Of a stretch of 64,000 bases of DNA, positions 17,191 to 27,035 are shown piece by piece (position 1 is the first letter of the stretch; each line of letters begins with the position of its first letter). A program made the translations under genes and the position numbers. The notes under the pieces were generated by a model. The model was not told the origin of the DNA and made no database searches. It saw only the letters and a list, made by a program, of their open reading frames with translations. Origin of the DNA: Methylobacterium gnaphalii (lineage in GTDB: Bacteria > Pseudomonadota > Alphaproteobacteria > Rhizobiales > Beijerinckiaceae); assembly GCF_007992215.1 (NCBI RefSeq), contig NZ_BJZV01000004.1, forward strand, positions 186,001 to 250,000, given 5' to 3'.

Positions 17191-18951
17191 TTGGAAGACA
17201 GAGGCGAGGACGACGACCGTGCGGCTCCGTCCGTTCCCGGCCTGCATGAAGCAGTCTTCTCGGCGGCGTCCGTTGGCCTTGCACTGATCGCCGCGGACGG
17301 CCGGACGGTGCGCGATGCCAACCCGTTCCTATGCAACCTGCTCGGCTATACGCCAGGCAGCCTGGCTGGCGCGCCCGTCACCAAGTTGTTCACCGATCGC
17401 ACGCCGGTCCTCACAGCCGGCATCCGGCGCTGGCGCAGGGCCGATGGCGAGGGCATCGACCTGCGCCTGACGATCACCCCGGCGGCGCGTGCCGAGGGCG
17501 AGCCCGATCTCGTTGCTGTGGTCGAGCCAGTCGATGCCGACGAGCTCGTCCGTGCCGAGCAGAACCGCGACGCCGTCATCGCCGCTGGCCTCGGCGAGTG
17601 GCGCTGGGAGGCGGCGCACGGCCAAGTCTCGCTCTCGCGCCGCGCCGGCGAGATCCTCGGTTACCCGGCGGGCCGCTCCGCACGCTGGGCTACGATGCAG
17701 ACGGGCTTCTTCCCTGGAGACTATCAGCGCATCCACCAAGCTGTGACCGCGGCGCTGGCCCGGCGCGCGCCTTGGGAGTTCGAGAGCCGCTTCGTCCGCG
17801 GCAGCGACGGCGTGGAGATCGCCATCAGTGTGCGCGGCCAGCCAATCTATGGCGCCGACGGGACGCTCAGCGGCATGGTCGGCATCGTCCGCAACGTTAC
17901 GCAGCGCATCGAGGCGCAACGGGCTCTGCGTGAGCGTGAACAGCGCCTGCGCGTCGCGACCTCGCTCGCAGCGCTCGGCATCTTCGAGTGGCACCTACTC
18001 GACGACGCGGCGATCTGGGAAAACGAACGCATGTTCGAGATCTTCGGGCGCCGGCAGGAAGAGGGTGGCATCGGCAAGGGCGAATTTCTCAACACCATCC
18101 TCCACCCGGAGGATCGCGTGAAGGTGCGCCGGCAGATCACCAAGGCGCTACGCCAGGATGGCGTTCTGCACGTGGCGGGCCGAATTCGGCATTTCGAAAC
18201 GGGCGCTTGGCGCAACATCGAGATGGCGGGTCGCTTCGAGCGCGATGCCCCGGGACAATTGCCGACGCGCCTGATTGGCGTGGTCGCGGACGTCACCGAC
18301 CGCCGTCAGGCGCAGGAGCGCCAGAGCCTGCTGATCCGCGAGTTGCACCACCGTGTGAAGAATACGCTTGCCACCGTGCAGGCGATCGTCGGCTCCACAG
18401 CACGCACTGCCACGAGCATCGACAGTTTCTACGAGGCCTTCGTCGGCCGCATCAAATCGCTCTCGCATACGCATTCGGTGCTCACCGAGGACACTTGGCA
18501 GACGGCGAGCCTGCACGGTCTGCTGGTGAACGAGCTGATGCCGTATCTTGGGACCGACGAGGCGGAGGGCCTCGGATCCCGCGTCTCCCTTGACGGGCCG
18601 GAGGTCGACCTGCCCTCGGACATCGCCGTGCCGATCGGCATGGCGATCCACGAGCTCACCACTAACGCCGCGAAGTACGGGGCACTCTCGACCCGCCAGG
18701 GCCGGATCAGCGTGAGCTGGTCGATCATGCCGGGCGGCGAGGCGGGCATCCTGCACTTTGCCTGGCGGGAGAGCGATGGACCGCCGGTTACAGCGCCGTC
18801 ACGCCAGGGTTTCGGCTCACGGCTCCTGCAACGGGTATTGACCACGCAGGTCCAGGCCCGGGTGCAGAGCGAGTATCCCTCGGAGGGCTTCCGTCTGGTC
18901 ATGCAGGCGCCGTTGCCGGGCCGGAACGCGGCGCTCAACCCATTGGTCTGA
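17191..18951 (+). CDS. PAS-domain HWE-family sensor histidine kinase
   Basis: A 586-residue soluble kinase with three PAS domains (about residues 20-130, 135-245 and 250-375), then an HWE catalytic core. The phospho-acceptor motif is ELHHRVKNTLATVQAI near residue 385, the N-box HELTTNAAKYGAL near 490, and the family-defining W-x-E is in FAWRESDGPPV near 525. HWE kinases are concentrated in Alphaproteobacteria and often feed general stress or light responses. The start is a TTG at 17191 preceded by a GAAAGAGG stretch. No response regulator is adjacent, so it is an orphan kinase. A second HWE kinase, with a LOV domain, is at 51163-52650. Confidence 0.92.
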   Translation: MEDRGEDDDRAAPSVPGLHEAVFSAASVGLALIAADGRTVRDANPFLCNLLGYTPGSLAGAPVTKLFTDRTPVLTAGIRRWRRADGEGIDLRLTITPAARAEGEPDLVAVVEPVDADELVRAEQNRDAVIAAGLGEWRWEAAHGQVSLSRRAGEILGYPAGRSARWATMQTGFFPGDYQRIHQAVTAALARRAPWEFESRFVRGSDGVEIAISVRGQPIYGADGTLSGMVGIVRNVTQRIEAQRALREREQRLRVATSLAALGIFEWHLLDDAAIWENERMFEIFGRRQEEGGIGKGEFLNTILHPEDRVKVRRQITKALRQDGVLHVAGRIRHFETGAWRNIEMAGRFERDAPGQLPTRLIGVVADVTDRRQAQERQSLLIRELHHRVKNTLATVQAIVGSTARTATSIDSFYEAFVGRIKSLSHTHSVLTEDTWQTASLHGLLVNELMPYLGTDEAEGLGSRVSLDGPEVDLPSDIAVPIGMAIHELTTNAAKYGALSTRQGRISVSWSIMPGGEAGILHFAWRESDGPPVTAPSRQGFGSRLLQRVLTTQVQARVQSEYPSEGFRLVMQAPLPGRNAALNPLV

Positions 18952-18973
18952 CGCGCATTGTCGCCCGCGTGTG

Positions 18974-19894
18974 TCAGGCCGCGCCGCGGGCGCTTGTCTC
19001 GCCACCGGAATCCACGAAGGCCTTCAGTTCGTCGAGCGACTGGAAGGTGAACTGCCCACGCGGCGTGTCGGCCTGGATCGTCCCGTTGGCGAACATGACG
19101 TAGGTGTTGGCGCCGGACGAGTAGGTGCCGACGACCTGCAAGTCATCGGATTTGAGCGGCTCGGTTTCCGTTGCCGCTGGCTCTTCGGGGATCGAGGAGG
19201 CGTCTGTCGCAGCTGGCTCGGGCTCGGCGAGCGCCGGTTCTTCGAGAGCTGGCCGCAGCGCGAGCTCCTCCTGAGCTGGGTCGGGCTCGGGAGTGGGCTC
19301 GGCTGACTTCTCGTCAATCATCGCGTCGACCGCAGCCCGTGGACCATGGCCAGGACGGTCTTCGGGGGAGGCGAACAGGTCCTCGTCCGGCGAGATCGGC
19401 TCGTCCGGGGCAGGTGACGATACCTGGCTCGGCACGGCGGGCGAGAGCAGGTCCGGAAGGGGCGGCTCTGCCTCAAGGTGGTAGCTGGGGGCCGAATCGA
19501 GGGATGGATGATGGTCGTGGCCAGCTAGGTCGCGTGCGGATCCGAGTGCCACTCCGGCGAGGCCCGCTGCGCCCGCCGTGGCAGTGGCCGGTCCGGCCGA
19601 CAGGGGCGAGGTCTCCTCGATGGAGGGCGCGCGCAGCGGGGCAGCCGACATCGGGAGGGCCGGTTCGGACGCGACCTCGCCTCCGTCGTGCCGGCGGAGC
19701 GTCGAGAAGAGCCGCCTCAGCTCCATGAGCGCCACTGCGATGCCGAGCAGTACGGCACCCGCGGACGCCGCCGTGGCCCCGCCAATCACCAGGACCTGCC
19801 CGCTCTCCAGCCGGACGTAGGGAAAGCCCTGCACCACGGCGGCGATGCCGCCGACGATCATGACGAGGCTGAGCGCGAACAGCGCGATGATCAT
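18974..19894 (-). CDS. acidic membrane-anchored hypothetical protein
   Basis: A 306-residue protein. Residues 1-70 hold two transmembrane segments (MIIALFALSLVMIVGGIAAV and VLVIGGATAASAGAVLLGIA). A long Pro/Glu/Asp/Ala-rich, probably disordered region follows to about residue 255, and a conserved-looking C-terminal piece closes it: GTYSSGANTYVMFANGTIQA, then FQSLDELKAFVDSG. The ATG at 19894 was chosen because the membrane segment starts right there; the frame upstream is not protein-like. The C-terminal piece is probably a small cytosolic domain. I do not recognise a named family. Confidence 0.7.
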   Translation of the reverse strand: MIIALFALSLVMIVGGIAAVVQGFPYVRLESGQVLVIGGATAASAGAVLLGIAVALMELRRLFSTLRRHDGGEVASEPALPMSAAPLRAPSIEETSPLSAGPATATAGAAGLAGVALGSARDLAGHDHHPSLDSAPSYHLEAEPPLPDLLSPAVPSQVSSPAPDEPISPDEDLFASPEDRPGHGPRAAVDAMIDEKSAEPTPEPDPAQEELALRPALEEPALAEPEPAATDASSIPEEPAATETEPLKSDDLQVVGTYSSGANTYVMFANGTIQADTPRGQFTFQSLDELKAFVDSGGETSARGAA

Positions 19895-20159
19895 GGGATA
19901 CTCATATACGGCCGCAGCGACCGCTGCGGGTGATGCGGCGAGGATAAGGCTCTGGGATGCATTTTCAAAATTGTATGACCGGCCGCAGCAGGCTTGCGCA
20001 CAGCCGCACGGTCGGCGCAGGACGATCATGCGACATTGCGGCGTTGCCGAGGCGGCGGAATGACTTACCTACAGCGCGGTCGTCCCGAGAGGCCGCACGC
20101 ATCGTTTCATGCGCCAAGACCGATTTCGCCCCGGGGCTCAACCGACACGGAGTGACCAG

Positions 20160-20756
20160 ATGACCCTGACCCTGCCAGAGCTTCCCTACGCCTACGACGC
20201 GCTCGGCCCGTACATGTCGAAGGAAACCCTCGAGTTTCACCACGACAAGCACCACAAAACCTATGTCGACACGGCCAACAAGCTGCTCGAGGGCAGCGAG
20301 CTCGAGGGCAAGAGCCTCGAGGAGATCGTCAAGGCCTCGCACGGCTCCAACCAGCCGCTCTTCAACAACGCGGCGCAGCACTTCAACCACCTCCATTTCT
20401 GGAACTGGCTGAAGCCCAACGGCGGCGGCCAGCCTCCGGCTGCGCTGGCCAAGAAGATCGACGAGGATCTCGGCGGCTACGAGAAGTTCAAGGCGGACTT
20501 CATCCAGGCCGGCATCGGCCAGTTCGGCTCGGGCTGGGCCTGGGTCGCCGTGAAGGACGGTAAGCTCGCCATCATGAAGACCCCGAACGGCGAGAACCCG
20601 CTGGTCCATGGCGCCAAGCCGATCCTCGGCGTCGATGTCTGGGAGCACTCCTACTACATCGACTACCGCAACCGCCGCCCCGACTACCTCAAGGCTTTCG
20701 TCGAGAACCTGATCAACTGGGAATACGTCGAGAAGCTGTACGGCGAGGCGAAGTAA
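20160..20756 (+). CDS. sodB: superoxide dismutase (Fe/Mn family)
   Basis: A 198-residue superoxide dismutase. Metal ligands are visible: His in LEFHHDKHHKTYV near residue 27, His in AQHFNHLHFWNWL near 80, and Asp/His in GVDVWEHSYYIDY near 160-164. The pattern AQHFNHLHFW with GSGWAWVA points to the iron type, though cambialistic use cannot be excluded. The start ATG at 20160 (MTLTLPELPYAYDAL) is the usual N-terminus. It is monocistronic and followed by a hairpin terminator. Confidence 0.95.
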   Translation: MTLTLPELPYAYDALGPYMSKETLEFHHDKHHKTYVDTANKLLEGSELEGKSLEEIVKASHGSNQPLFNNAAQHFNHLHFWNWLKPNGGGQPPAALAKKIDEDLGGYEKFKADFIQAGIGQFGSGWAWVAVKDGKLAIMKTPNGENPLVHGAKPILGVDVWEHSYYIDYRNRRPDYLKAFVENLINWEYVEKLYGEAK

Positions 20757-20792
20757 GCCGGCTTAGCGCGCTGTTCCGGCGTTGCTGCCTTC

Positions 20793-20825
20793 GAAGCCGC
20801 TCCTCTCCCGAGGGGCGGCTTCTTT
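20793..20825 (+). terminator. Rho-independent terminator after sodB
   Basis: Stem GAAGCCGCTCCT / AGGGGCGGCTTC (one G-U pair) with a 6-base loop, followed by TTT. It lies 36 bases past the sodB stop. Confidence 0.75.
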
Positions 20826-20936
20826 CGTTGTCGGGCCGGCGAGCGCCTGATCGGCGGCTTGCATGTGACGCCGCGCCGAGCCTAGACCTGCGGCCTGCCC
20901 GGCTCTGTCCGCCCAACCCCTCATCCTCCCCAAAAA

Positions 20937-22466
20937 ATGATCCGCTCCATCCTCTCCGTCAGCGGCTGGACGCTGGTCTCGCGGGTCACGGGATTTGCCC
21001 GCGACGTGGTGATGGCGGCGATCATGGGCGCCGGCCCGATCGCCGATGCCTTCGTCGTCGCCTTCCGGCTGCCGAACCATTTCCGTGCGATCTTCGGCGA
21101 AGGCGCCTTCAACACCGCCTTCGTTCCGGCCTATGCGCGCCTCGAGGAGGCCGGCGAGGCCGGATCGGCGAAGCGTTTCGCCGACCGCGTCTTCACGCTG
21201 ATGCTGATCGTGCAGGTGATCCTGCTGGCCCTTGCCTGGCCGGCCATGCCCTGGGTGGTGAAGGCGCTGGCCCCCGGATTTTCCGAGGATGCCCAGCGCT
21301 TCGATCTGGCGGTTTCGCTGACGCGGATCACCTTCCCGTACCTGCTGTTTATGACGCTGGTGACGTTGTTTTCCGGCGTGCTGAACGCCCATCGCAAGTT
21401 CGCTGTGGCGGCCGGTGCGCCGGTTCTCTTGAATCTCGCGATGCTGGCGGCTTTTGCCCTCGTCTTCCTGTTTCCGAATGCCGGCTACGCTGCTGCCTGG
21501 GGCGTCACCGTCTCCGGCGTTCTGCAATTCGCCCTCGTCTGGTGGGCCTGCCGCCGTGGCGGCTTCGCCCCGGGCGCGACGCGGCCAACGCTCGCCGATC
21601 CCGACATGCGGCGCTTCTTCAAGGTGCTCGGCCCGGCGGTGATCGGCTCGGCCGGGTTCCAGATCGCCTCCTTCGCCGACACGATCATCGCGAGCTTCCT
21701 GCCGGTGGGCGCGGTCTCGGCGCTCTACTATGCCGACCGGCTCTATCAGCTGCCCTTCGGCGTCATCGCCATCGCGGCGGGCACCGTGCTGCTGCCCGAG
21801 ATGAGCCGCCGGCTCGCCGCGGGCGACGCCGCTGGCGCGCATGCGGCACAGAACCGGGCGGCCGGGTTCTCGCTGGCCTTGTCGGCCCCCTTCACGGTGG
21901 CCTTCCTGACGCTGCCGGGGCTGATCATGGCGGCCCTGTTCCAGCGGGGCGCCTTCTCCGCGGAGGATGCGGCCCGCGCGGCCTCCGTGCTCGCCGCCTA
22001 CGGCGTGGCGCTTCCCGCGGTCGTGCTGGTGAGGAGCGCGGTCGCGAGCTTCTATGCGCGCCAGGATACGGTGACGCCGCTCGTCGCCTCGCTCACCGGC
22101 ATCGCCGCGAACGTGTTGCTGAAGCTCGTGCTCACGGGCCCCTACGGCGTGACGGGCCTCGCTCTGGCGACGGCCGTCGGGCAATGGATCAACCTGATCC
22201 TGCTCTACGGCCTGGCCTTGCGCCGCGGCTGGACGGCGCCGGGCCGCACGCTCGGGGTCACGGTGCTCGGCGTGACGGTCGCCTGCGTGGTGCTGGCGCT
22301 GCTCGCCGTCTACGGCCTGCCCATCGCCGAGCGGCTGGTACCGCCGCTGCCGCATCTGCGCGAGATCGCGGTGCTCTCGGTACTCGGCGCTGCAGGCGCG
22401 GCCGCCTACGGGGGAACGCTGATCGTGGTGCTCGCCGCGCTGGGAGTACGGCTCAGGCGGACCTGA
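20937..22466 (+). CDS. murJ: lipid II flippase MurJ (MviN)
   Basis: A 509-residue integral membrane protein with fourteen predicted segments, matching the MurJ/MviN family that moves lipid II across the inner membrane for peptidoglycan synthesis. The N-terminus MIRSILSVSGWTLVSRVTGF is followed by the family-typical RDVVMAAIMGAGPIADAFVV, then RLPNHFRAIFGEGAFNTAFV. No good ribosome binding site precedes the ATG (an A-rich CCCCAAAAA instead). It converges on addB with stops directly adjacent (22466/22467), so there is no room for a terminator between them. Confidence 0.95.
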   Translation: MIRSILSVSGWTLVSRVTGFARDVVMAAIMGAGPIADAFVVAFRLPNHFRAIFGEGAFNTAFVPAYARLEEAGEAGSAKRFADRVFTLMLIVQVILLALAWPAMPWVVKALAPGFSEDAQRFDLAVSLTRITFPYLLFMTLVTLFSGVLNAHRKFAVAAGAPVLLNLAMLAAFALVFLFPNAGYAAAWGVTVSGVLQFALVWWACRRGGFAPGATRPTLADPDMRRFFKVLGPAVIGSAGFQIASFADTIIASFLPVGAVSALYYADRLYQLPFGVIAIAAGTVLLPEMSRRLAAGDAAGAHAAQNRAAGFSLALSAPFTVAFLTLPGLIMAALFQRGAFSAEDAARAASVLAAYGVALPAVVLVRSAVASFYARQDTVTPLVASLTGIAANVLLKLVLTGPYGVTGLALATAVGQWINLILLYGLALRRGWTAPGRTLGVTVLGVTVACVVLALLAVYGLPIAERLVPPLPHLREIAVLSVLGAAGAAAYGGTLIVVLAALGVRLRRT

Positions 22467-25400
22467 TCACTCCTCGCCGGCCAGTGACCATTCGAGCACG
22501 CGGGCGAGGTGGTCGTACTCGTTGTAGGCGCGGGCATATTGCGGATAGGGGCGCGAGACATAGGCCGCCTCGCCCGTCATGAAGCGCGCAATCAGACCGC
22601 GCAGCCGCGCGACATGCTCCTCGACGACGGCCTCGACTGTACGTGCCTCTCCCTGGGGCGGCTTCACCGGTACAGGGCGGAAGGGTTCGCGTCCGCCGGA
22701 GGCATGGACGTAGAGCAGATCCGGCGTGGTGCTCGCCTTCATGCCATCGAAGGCTCCGTGCATGAGCATGGCGGCTTCCAGCGTGAGCTGAGGCGAGAAG
22801 CCGGCAAAGACCGTCTTGTTGCTCGGCGGCGCGCCGGTCTTGAAGTCCACGATGCAGTAGCTGCCGTCCCGGCGCGCCTCGATGCGGTCGGCGCGCCCGG
22901 TCAGGGTGAAGCTCTCCGTTCCGAGCGGGATCGTCCACTTGCCGGCGATCTCGGGCCGGATCTGCGCCAGTGCCGGTCGGCGTTCGCGCTCCCAGGCGAG
23001 GAACGTCGCGGCCATCCGCTGGAAGCGCGGAAACCACTCCGCGTAGAGTTCGGGGTAATCCTTCCGAATCCAGGCGAATTCGTCTTCGGCGAGCGCGTCC
23101 AGCCGCGCCTTGGCCTCGCTCGGATCGTCGATGGCGTCGGGATAGAGCCCGACGAATTTCGCCATGACGTCGTGCACCAGCGTGCCGCGTTCGCTGGCGC
23201 CGGGTGGAACGGCGAGGTCGTCGAGCGCCTCGAGGCCGAGCACGTATTCCGCGAAGATCGAGTAGGGGTCGCGCACCAGCCGCTCGATGCGGGTGACGCT
23301 GAGGCTGCGCGGAAACAGGGCCGGATCGGGCCGCGGCGCCGGCCGGGTCAGGCGCGGTGCGCGCGCGTCGCGGGTGCTGTCGAGGGCGAAGGCGTAGCCG
23401 CGCAGGCGCTGTCCGGCCGCGGCTGCGATCTTCCAGGCCTCCTCGCCGCTGAAGGCCCGCAGCCGCTGCAGGAAGCGCGACGGCACCTGCGGCGTGCCCT
23501 CGCGCTTGGCGGCGCGGGTGATCACGGCATCGTGGCACCCGAGCGCCTGCACGAAGTCGTGGGCGCTCTGGCCGATGCGCCGCTCGGGCGGGTTCAGCCC
23601 GACCCGGGTGCGCATCGGGCGATTGAGGAAGGCGTCGGTCTTGGTCCGCATCGGCCAGACGCCCTCGTCGAGGCCGCCGAGGATGATGCGATCGACGCTG
23701 AGCAGGCGCGCTTCGATCAGGCCGAGGATGCGCAGGCGCGGATGCACGGAAGCGGGCATCGCGACGATCGTGCAATCCTGGGCCAGTGCGGTGAAGAAGG
23801 CCGGATAGTCGCGCAACTGCCCGGACAGCTCATCGACGGTGGCGAAGCCGAGATCGTCGAACAGCCCGTCGAGCACGTCGAGGGAGGGATCATCGGGCGA
23901 TCCGGCCGGATCGTCGGCCGGGCCGTCCATCAACCGCTCGCAGGTCGCGCGATGGTGCTCGGCCACGGCAACGAGGTTGCAGACGCCCTCGCAGGCACCG
24001 GCAAAGCCCGCAAACGCGTCGTCGAGCCGTTCGATCAGCGTCTCGGCGAGCTCCCAGTCGACAGGTTTCAGGCGGCGCCGCGCCCGTGGGACGCGGCCGG
24101 ATCCAGCCCGCGCTGAGCGGATCGCCTCGCGGAGCCCGGCAAAATCCGCGCGCGGCGCGGGACCGCGCAGGACCCCGATCTCCAAAGCGGCGGCTCCGCG
24201 CACGACATCGGCGCGAGCCAGCCCGAGCCGGACGAAGGGATGCGACAGCAGGGCGATGACCCGTGCCGGCTCGACGGCTACGGCCAACTCGGCGGCGAGC
24301 CGCGCGAAGCGGCCGGCCGGAGCGCGGGCGAGGCTCGCACCGGCGGAATCCTCGGCCGCGATGCCCCAGCGTGCCAGCTCCGCCGATACGCGCATCGCCA
24401 GCATCCGGTCCGGCGTGACGAGTGCGGCGGTGGCGTCGGGCGTTTCCAGCGTCTCCCGCAAGGCCAGCGCGATCACCAACGCCTCTTCGCGCTCGTCGAG
24501 GGCCTCGACCACGGCGATGCCGTCGAGGCCCCGTTTCGCGGTTTCGATCCGCGTCTGAATGTCGATGTCGGCCCAGGCATCGGTGGTTTCGGCCGAACGC
24601 AGGGCCTGTGACAGCACCGTCTGCCGCACCTCTGCCGCTGGTGAGAGTGTGCCGAGGGCCGTGATGTCCGCACGGGCGATATCGAGGCAGCCCGGACCGA
24701 GCAGACGGTGCAGGATCGCCTGTGGATGGCCGTGCGCGATCTCCTCCTCCGTCTCGATCGCGGCCCATCCCGCGTCATCGAGGCTCTGGTCGAGGCCGGG
24801 CAGCACCACGGCGCCGCGGGGCAGGGCGGCGATCGCTGCGATGAGCTTGGCGGTTGCCGGCACCGAGCCGGTCGAGCCCGCGACGATCACCGGGTCGGCG
24901 GGCTTTTCGCGCCGCAATCGGTCCGCTTCGGCGAGCACCATCAGGCGCGAGCGGGCGACGGGATCGCTCAAGCCGCGCTCGGCGAGGATGCCGGGCCAGT
25001 TCTCGGCGGCGATCTTCAGGAAGTCGAGGGTCAGGCCGAAATAGCGCGAGTGCTCGGCCTCCACCGCCGCGCCAATCTCGTTCCAGGGCAGGCCCTCGAC
25101 AGTGATCGCGTCCATCAGCCGTTCGAGATCCGCCGCGAGGCAGAGGGAATCGGCCGGGGAGGAGGGCACCAGGAAGGGCACGTCGTCGCTGATCGGCAGG
25201 AGGCCGCGGTCGATCGAGTTCGACCACCCCTGCACCAGCCGCGACAGGATCAGCCGGCGCTCCAGTGGCGGCATCGCCGGGTTCAGGGCCTGCGCGGCCG
25301 TCTCGAGCTGCGGGCTTGCCGCGAGGTCGAGCTCCGCCTCGTCGGCCTCGCCGAGCGGGATCATCCGTGGCAGCAGAGCCGCCTGCCCGAGCCGCTGCGA

Positions 25401-25577
25401 CAGGATCGCCGAGAGAGCCGGCACGGCACGCCGCGTCGGCAGGTAGAGCGTGACCGTTCCGAGCGCGAAGGGATCACCCCCGACATCGCCCACGAGCCGG
25501 CCGGAGACCAGTGCATCGGCGAGCGTCGGCAGGAAGGGGGCGCCGGGCGGAATCGTGAAGATGTGGGACGCGGGCAT
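22467..25577 (-). CDS. addB: double-strand break repair protein AddB
   Basis: A 1036-residue subunit of the alphaproteobacterial AddAB helicase-nuclease, which processes DNA double-strand ends for recombination. The N-terminal helicase-like domain begins HIFTIPPGAPFLPTLADAL, typical of the alphaproteobacterial AddB group, and contains LYLPTRRA. The C-terminal RecB-type nuclease domain has YCIVDFKTGAPPSNK and FSPQLTLEAAML, the Asp-X-Lys and Gln-Leu-Glu-Ala motifs. It is the last gene of the divL-tsaE/amgK-murU series. In most relatives addA follows directly; here murJ ends on the opposite strand instead, so the partner must be elsewhere. Confidence 0.93.
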   Translation of the reverse strand: MPASHIFTIPPGAPFLPTLADALVSGRLVGDVGGDPFALGTVTLYLPTRRAVPALSAILSQRLGQAALLPRMIPLGEADEAELDLAASPQLETAAQALNPAMPPLERRLILSRLVQGWSNSIDRGLLPISDDVPFLVPSSPADSLCLAADLERLMDAITVEGLPWNEIGAAVEAEHSRYFGLTLDFLKIAAENWPGILAERGLSDPVARSRLMVLAEADRLRREKPADPVIVAGSTGSVPATAKLIAAIAALPRGAVVLPGLDQSLDDAGWAAIETEEEIAHGHPQAILHRLLGPGCLDIARADITALGTLSPAAEVRQTVLSQALRSAETTDAWADIDIQTRIETAKRGLDGIAVVEALDEREEALVIALALRETLETPDATAALVTPDRMLAMRVSAELARWGIAAEDSAGASLARAPAGRFARLAAELAVAVEPARVIALLSHPFVRLGLARADVVRGAAALEIGVLRGPAPRADFAGLREAIRSARAGSGRVPRARRRLKPVDWELAETLIERLDDAFAGFAGACEGVCNLVAVAEHHRATCERLMDGPADDPAGSPDDPSLDVLDGLFDDLGFATVDELSGQLRDYPAFFTALAQDCTIVAMPASVHPRLRILGLIEARLLSVDRIILGGLDEGVWPMRTKTDAFLNRPMRTRVGLNPPERRIGQSAHDFVQALGCHDAVITRAAKREGTPQVPSRFLQRLRAFSGEEAWKIAAAAGQRLRGYAFALDSTRDARAPRLTRPAPRPDPALFPRSLSVTRIERLVRDPYSIFAEYVLGLEALDDLAVPPGASERGTLVHDVMAKFVGLYPDAIDDPSEAKARLDALAEDEFAWIRKDYPELYAEWFPRFQRMAATFLAWERERRPALAQIRPEIAGKWTIPLGTESFTLTGRADRIEARRDGSYCIVDFKTGAPPSNKTVFAGFSPQLTLEAAMLMHGAFDGMKASTTPDLLYVHASGGREPFRPVPVKPPQGEARTVEAVVEEHVARLRGLIARFMTGEAAYVSRPYPQYARAYNEYDHLARVLEWSLAGEE

Positions 25578-25717
25578 GCCGAGAAGGGTCTGTACTCGTC
25601 TTCAGCTTAGCCGACCCTGCCACGAAGAAGAACGAGCCCTCGTCCCGGATCACCTTCCTCTTCGCTGCAGGCGTCCGGGGCGCGGGTCGAGGCTCACGTG
25701 GCCGGGTTCACAGGCGC

Positions 25718-26464
25718 TTACGGCGCGGTCGCGCTCTCCTTCACACGCGCCTCGGCGGCGGCAATGGCCTCAGGCGTGCCGACATGCAGCCACTGGCCGT
25801 CGAGACGAAGCCCGTAGAGGCGCTCGCGCTCGACGGCGCGGCCGAACAGGGTGGTCAGAGAGAAGGAACCGTCCGGCGTATCGGCGAAAAGCTCAGGCTT
25901 CAGAATCGCGACGCCGGCATAGATGAACGGTGCCACCTCGCGCTCGCCGCGCCAGGACAGGCGGCTGTCGGCATCCATGAAGAAGTCGCCCGCGCCCTCG
26001 TAGCCGAGGCTCGTTGCCGTGGGGGCAACGAGGAGCAGGATGTCCATGGCCTGCGAGTCCCAGGTTTCGATGAGGCGGGACAGGTTGGGACGTGGGCCTT
26101 CGAGCCAGAACGAGTCGGAGTTGAACACGACGAAGGGCTCCTTGCCGAAATGGGCCAGGGCCTTCTTCACGCCGCCGCCGGTGTCCAGCAGGGCATCGCG
26201 TTCGTCTGAGATGGTGATCGCGGGCGCGCCCGTGCGGCGCAGGAGATGCCCCTCCATCTGATCGGCGAGCCAGTGGATGTTGACCACGGCCTCGCCGATG
26301 CCGCCCTCAGCCGCCCGGTCGAGAGCATGGTCGATCAGTGCCTTGCCGGCAACTTCCACCAGGGGCTTGGGCACCGTCGCCGTGATTGGGCGCATCCGCT
26401 TGCCGAGGCCCGCGGCGAGCACGAAAGCGCGCGTGATCGCAGTCTGTGTGGGGGCGTCGCTCAT
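25718..26464 (-). CDS. murU: MurNAc-1-phosphate uridylyltransferase-like nucleotidyltransferase
   Basis: A 248-residue sugar-phosphate nucleotidyltransferase. The motif AFVLAAGLGKRMRPITATVP, then KPLVEVAGK marks the NTP transferase fold, with the metal-binding Asp in FNSDSFW and the sugar-binding region around ALLDTGGGVKKAL. In the MurU pathway it makes UDP-MurNAc from MurNAc-1-phosphate during peptidoglycan recycling, after the AmgK kinase. AmgK is encoded upstream in the same cluster, which supports this role. I chose the ATG at 26464 (MSDAPTQTAIT). An alternative is a mannose-1-phosphate guanylyltransferase-like activity. Confidence 0.85.
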   Translation of the reverse strand: MSDAPTQTAITRAFVLAAGLGKRMRPITATVPKPLVEVAGKALIDHALDRAAEGGIGEAVVNIHWLADQMEGHLLRRTGAPAITISDERDALLDTGGGVKKALAHFGKEPFVVFNSDSFWLEGPRPNLSRLIETWDSQAMDILLLVAPTATSLGYEGAGDFFMDADSRLSWRGEREVAPFIYAGVAILKPELFADTPDGSFSLTTLFGRAVERERLYGLRLDGQWLHVGTPEAIAAAEARVKESATAP

Positions 26465-26557
26465 ACCGGCCAAATCTCTCGCAGGCACAGGCACGAGCCG
26501 TGCCTCGGCATGGTGTGCACGCGGGTGTCCGCGTCAAGCCGGGAAGCGGCTGCCACC

Positions 26558-26983
26558 TCAGTCCGGCAGACGCATGCTGCCGTCGGGCAACAGCGCAAAT
26601 CCCGGGTTCCAGGCCACTTCCCAGAGGACACCGTCGGGATCGGCGAAGTAGCCGATATAGCCGCCCCAGGAGACGTCGTGTCCCGCCTTCACCAGGGTCG
26701 CACCGGCCTCGACGGCCTTGGCCAGCACCGCGTCGGTCTCCTCGCGGCTCGCCGTGTTGTAGGCCAGCGAGAAGCCGCGAAAGCCGCTGCCCTCCGCGGG
26801 CAAGCCGGCATCGCGCGCGAGATCTTCGCGCGGGTAGAGCGAGAGGGCGAGGCCACCGAGCTGGAAGAAGGCCACGCCTTCCGCGGCTTTGACCGAGCGG
26901 GTCCAGCCGAGGGCCTCGTAGAACCGGATTGCCCGGGGCAGATCGCTCGTGCCGAGTGTGATCAGGGTCAGGCGCGGCTGCAT
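26558..26983 (-). CDS. VOC-family (glyoxalase/bleomycin resistance-like) protein
   Basis: A 141-residue protein of the vicinal oxygen chelate fold with two beta-alpha-beta repeats: LITLGTSDLPRAIRFYEALG opens it, and YIGYFADPDGVLWEVAWNPG closes it. The metal-ligand places hold Thr, Gly-His and Glu, compatible with a metalloenzyme, but the substrate cannot be inferred. It lies between the small secreted protein and murU, inside what is usually an uninterrupted amgK-murU pair. Confidence 0.85.
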   Translation of the reverse strand: MQPRLTLITLGTSDLPRAIRFYEALGWTRSVKAAEGVAFFQLGGLALSLYPREDLARDAGLPAEGSGFRGFSLAYNTASREETDAVLAKAVEAGATLVKAGHDVSWGGYIGYFADPDGVLWEVAWNPGFALLPDGSMRLPD

Positions 26984-27035
26984 GGTGAGATCCTTTCCCG
27001 GGATCGAGAAGCAGAGGCTTGCAGCAACAGGCGCG

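Noticed and set aside
20763..22355. Long minus-strand frame opposite murJ
   Set aside because: It is antisense to an intact murJ and rich in Arg, Gly, Gln and His, typical of a shadow frame.
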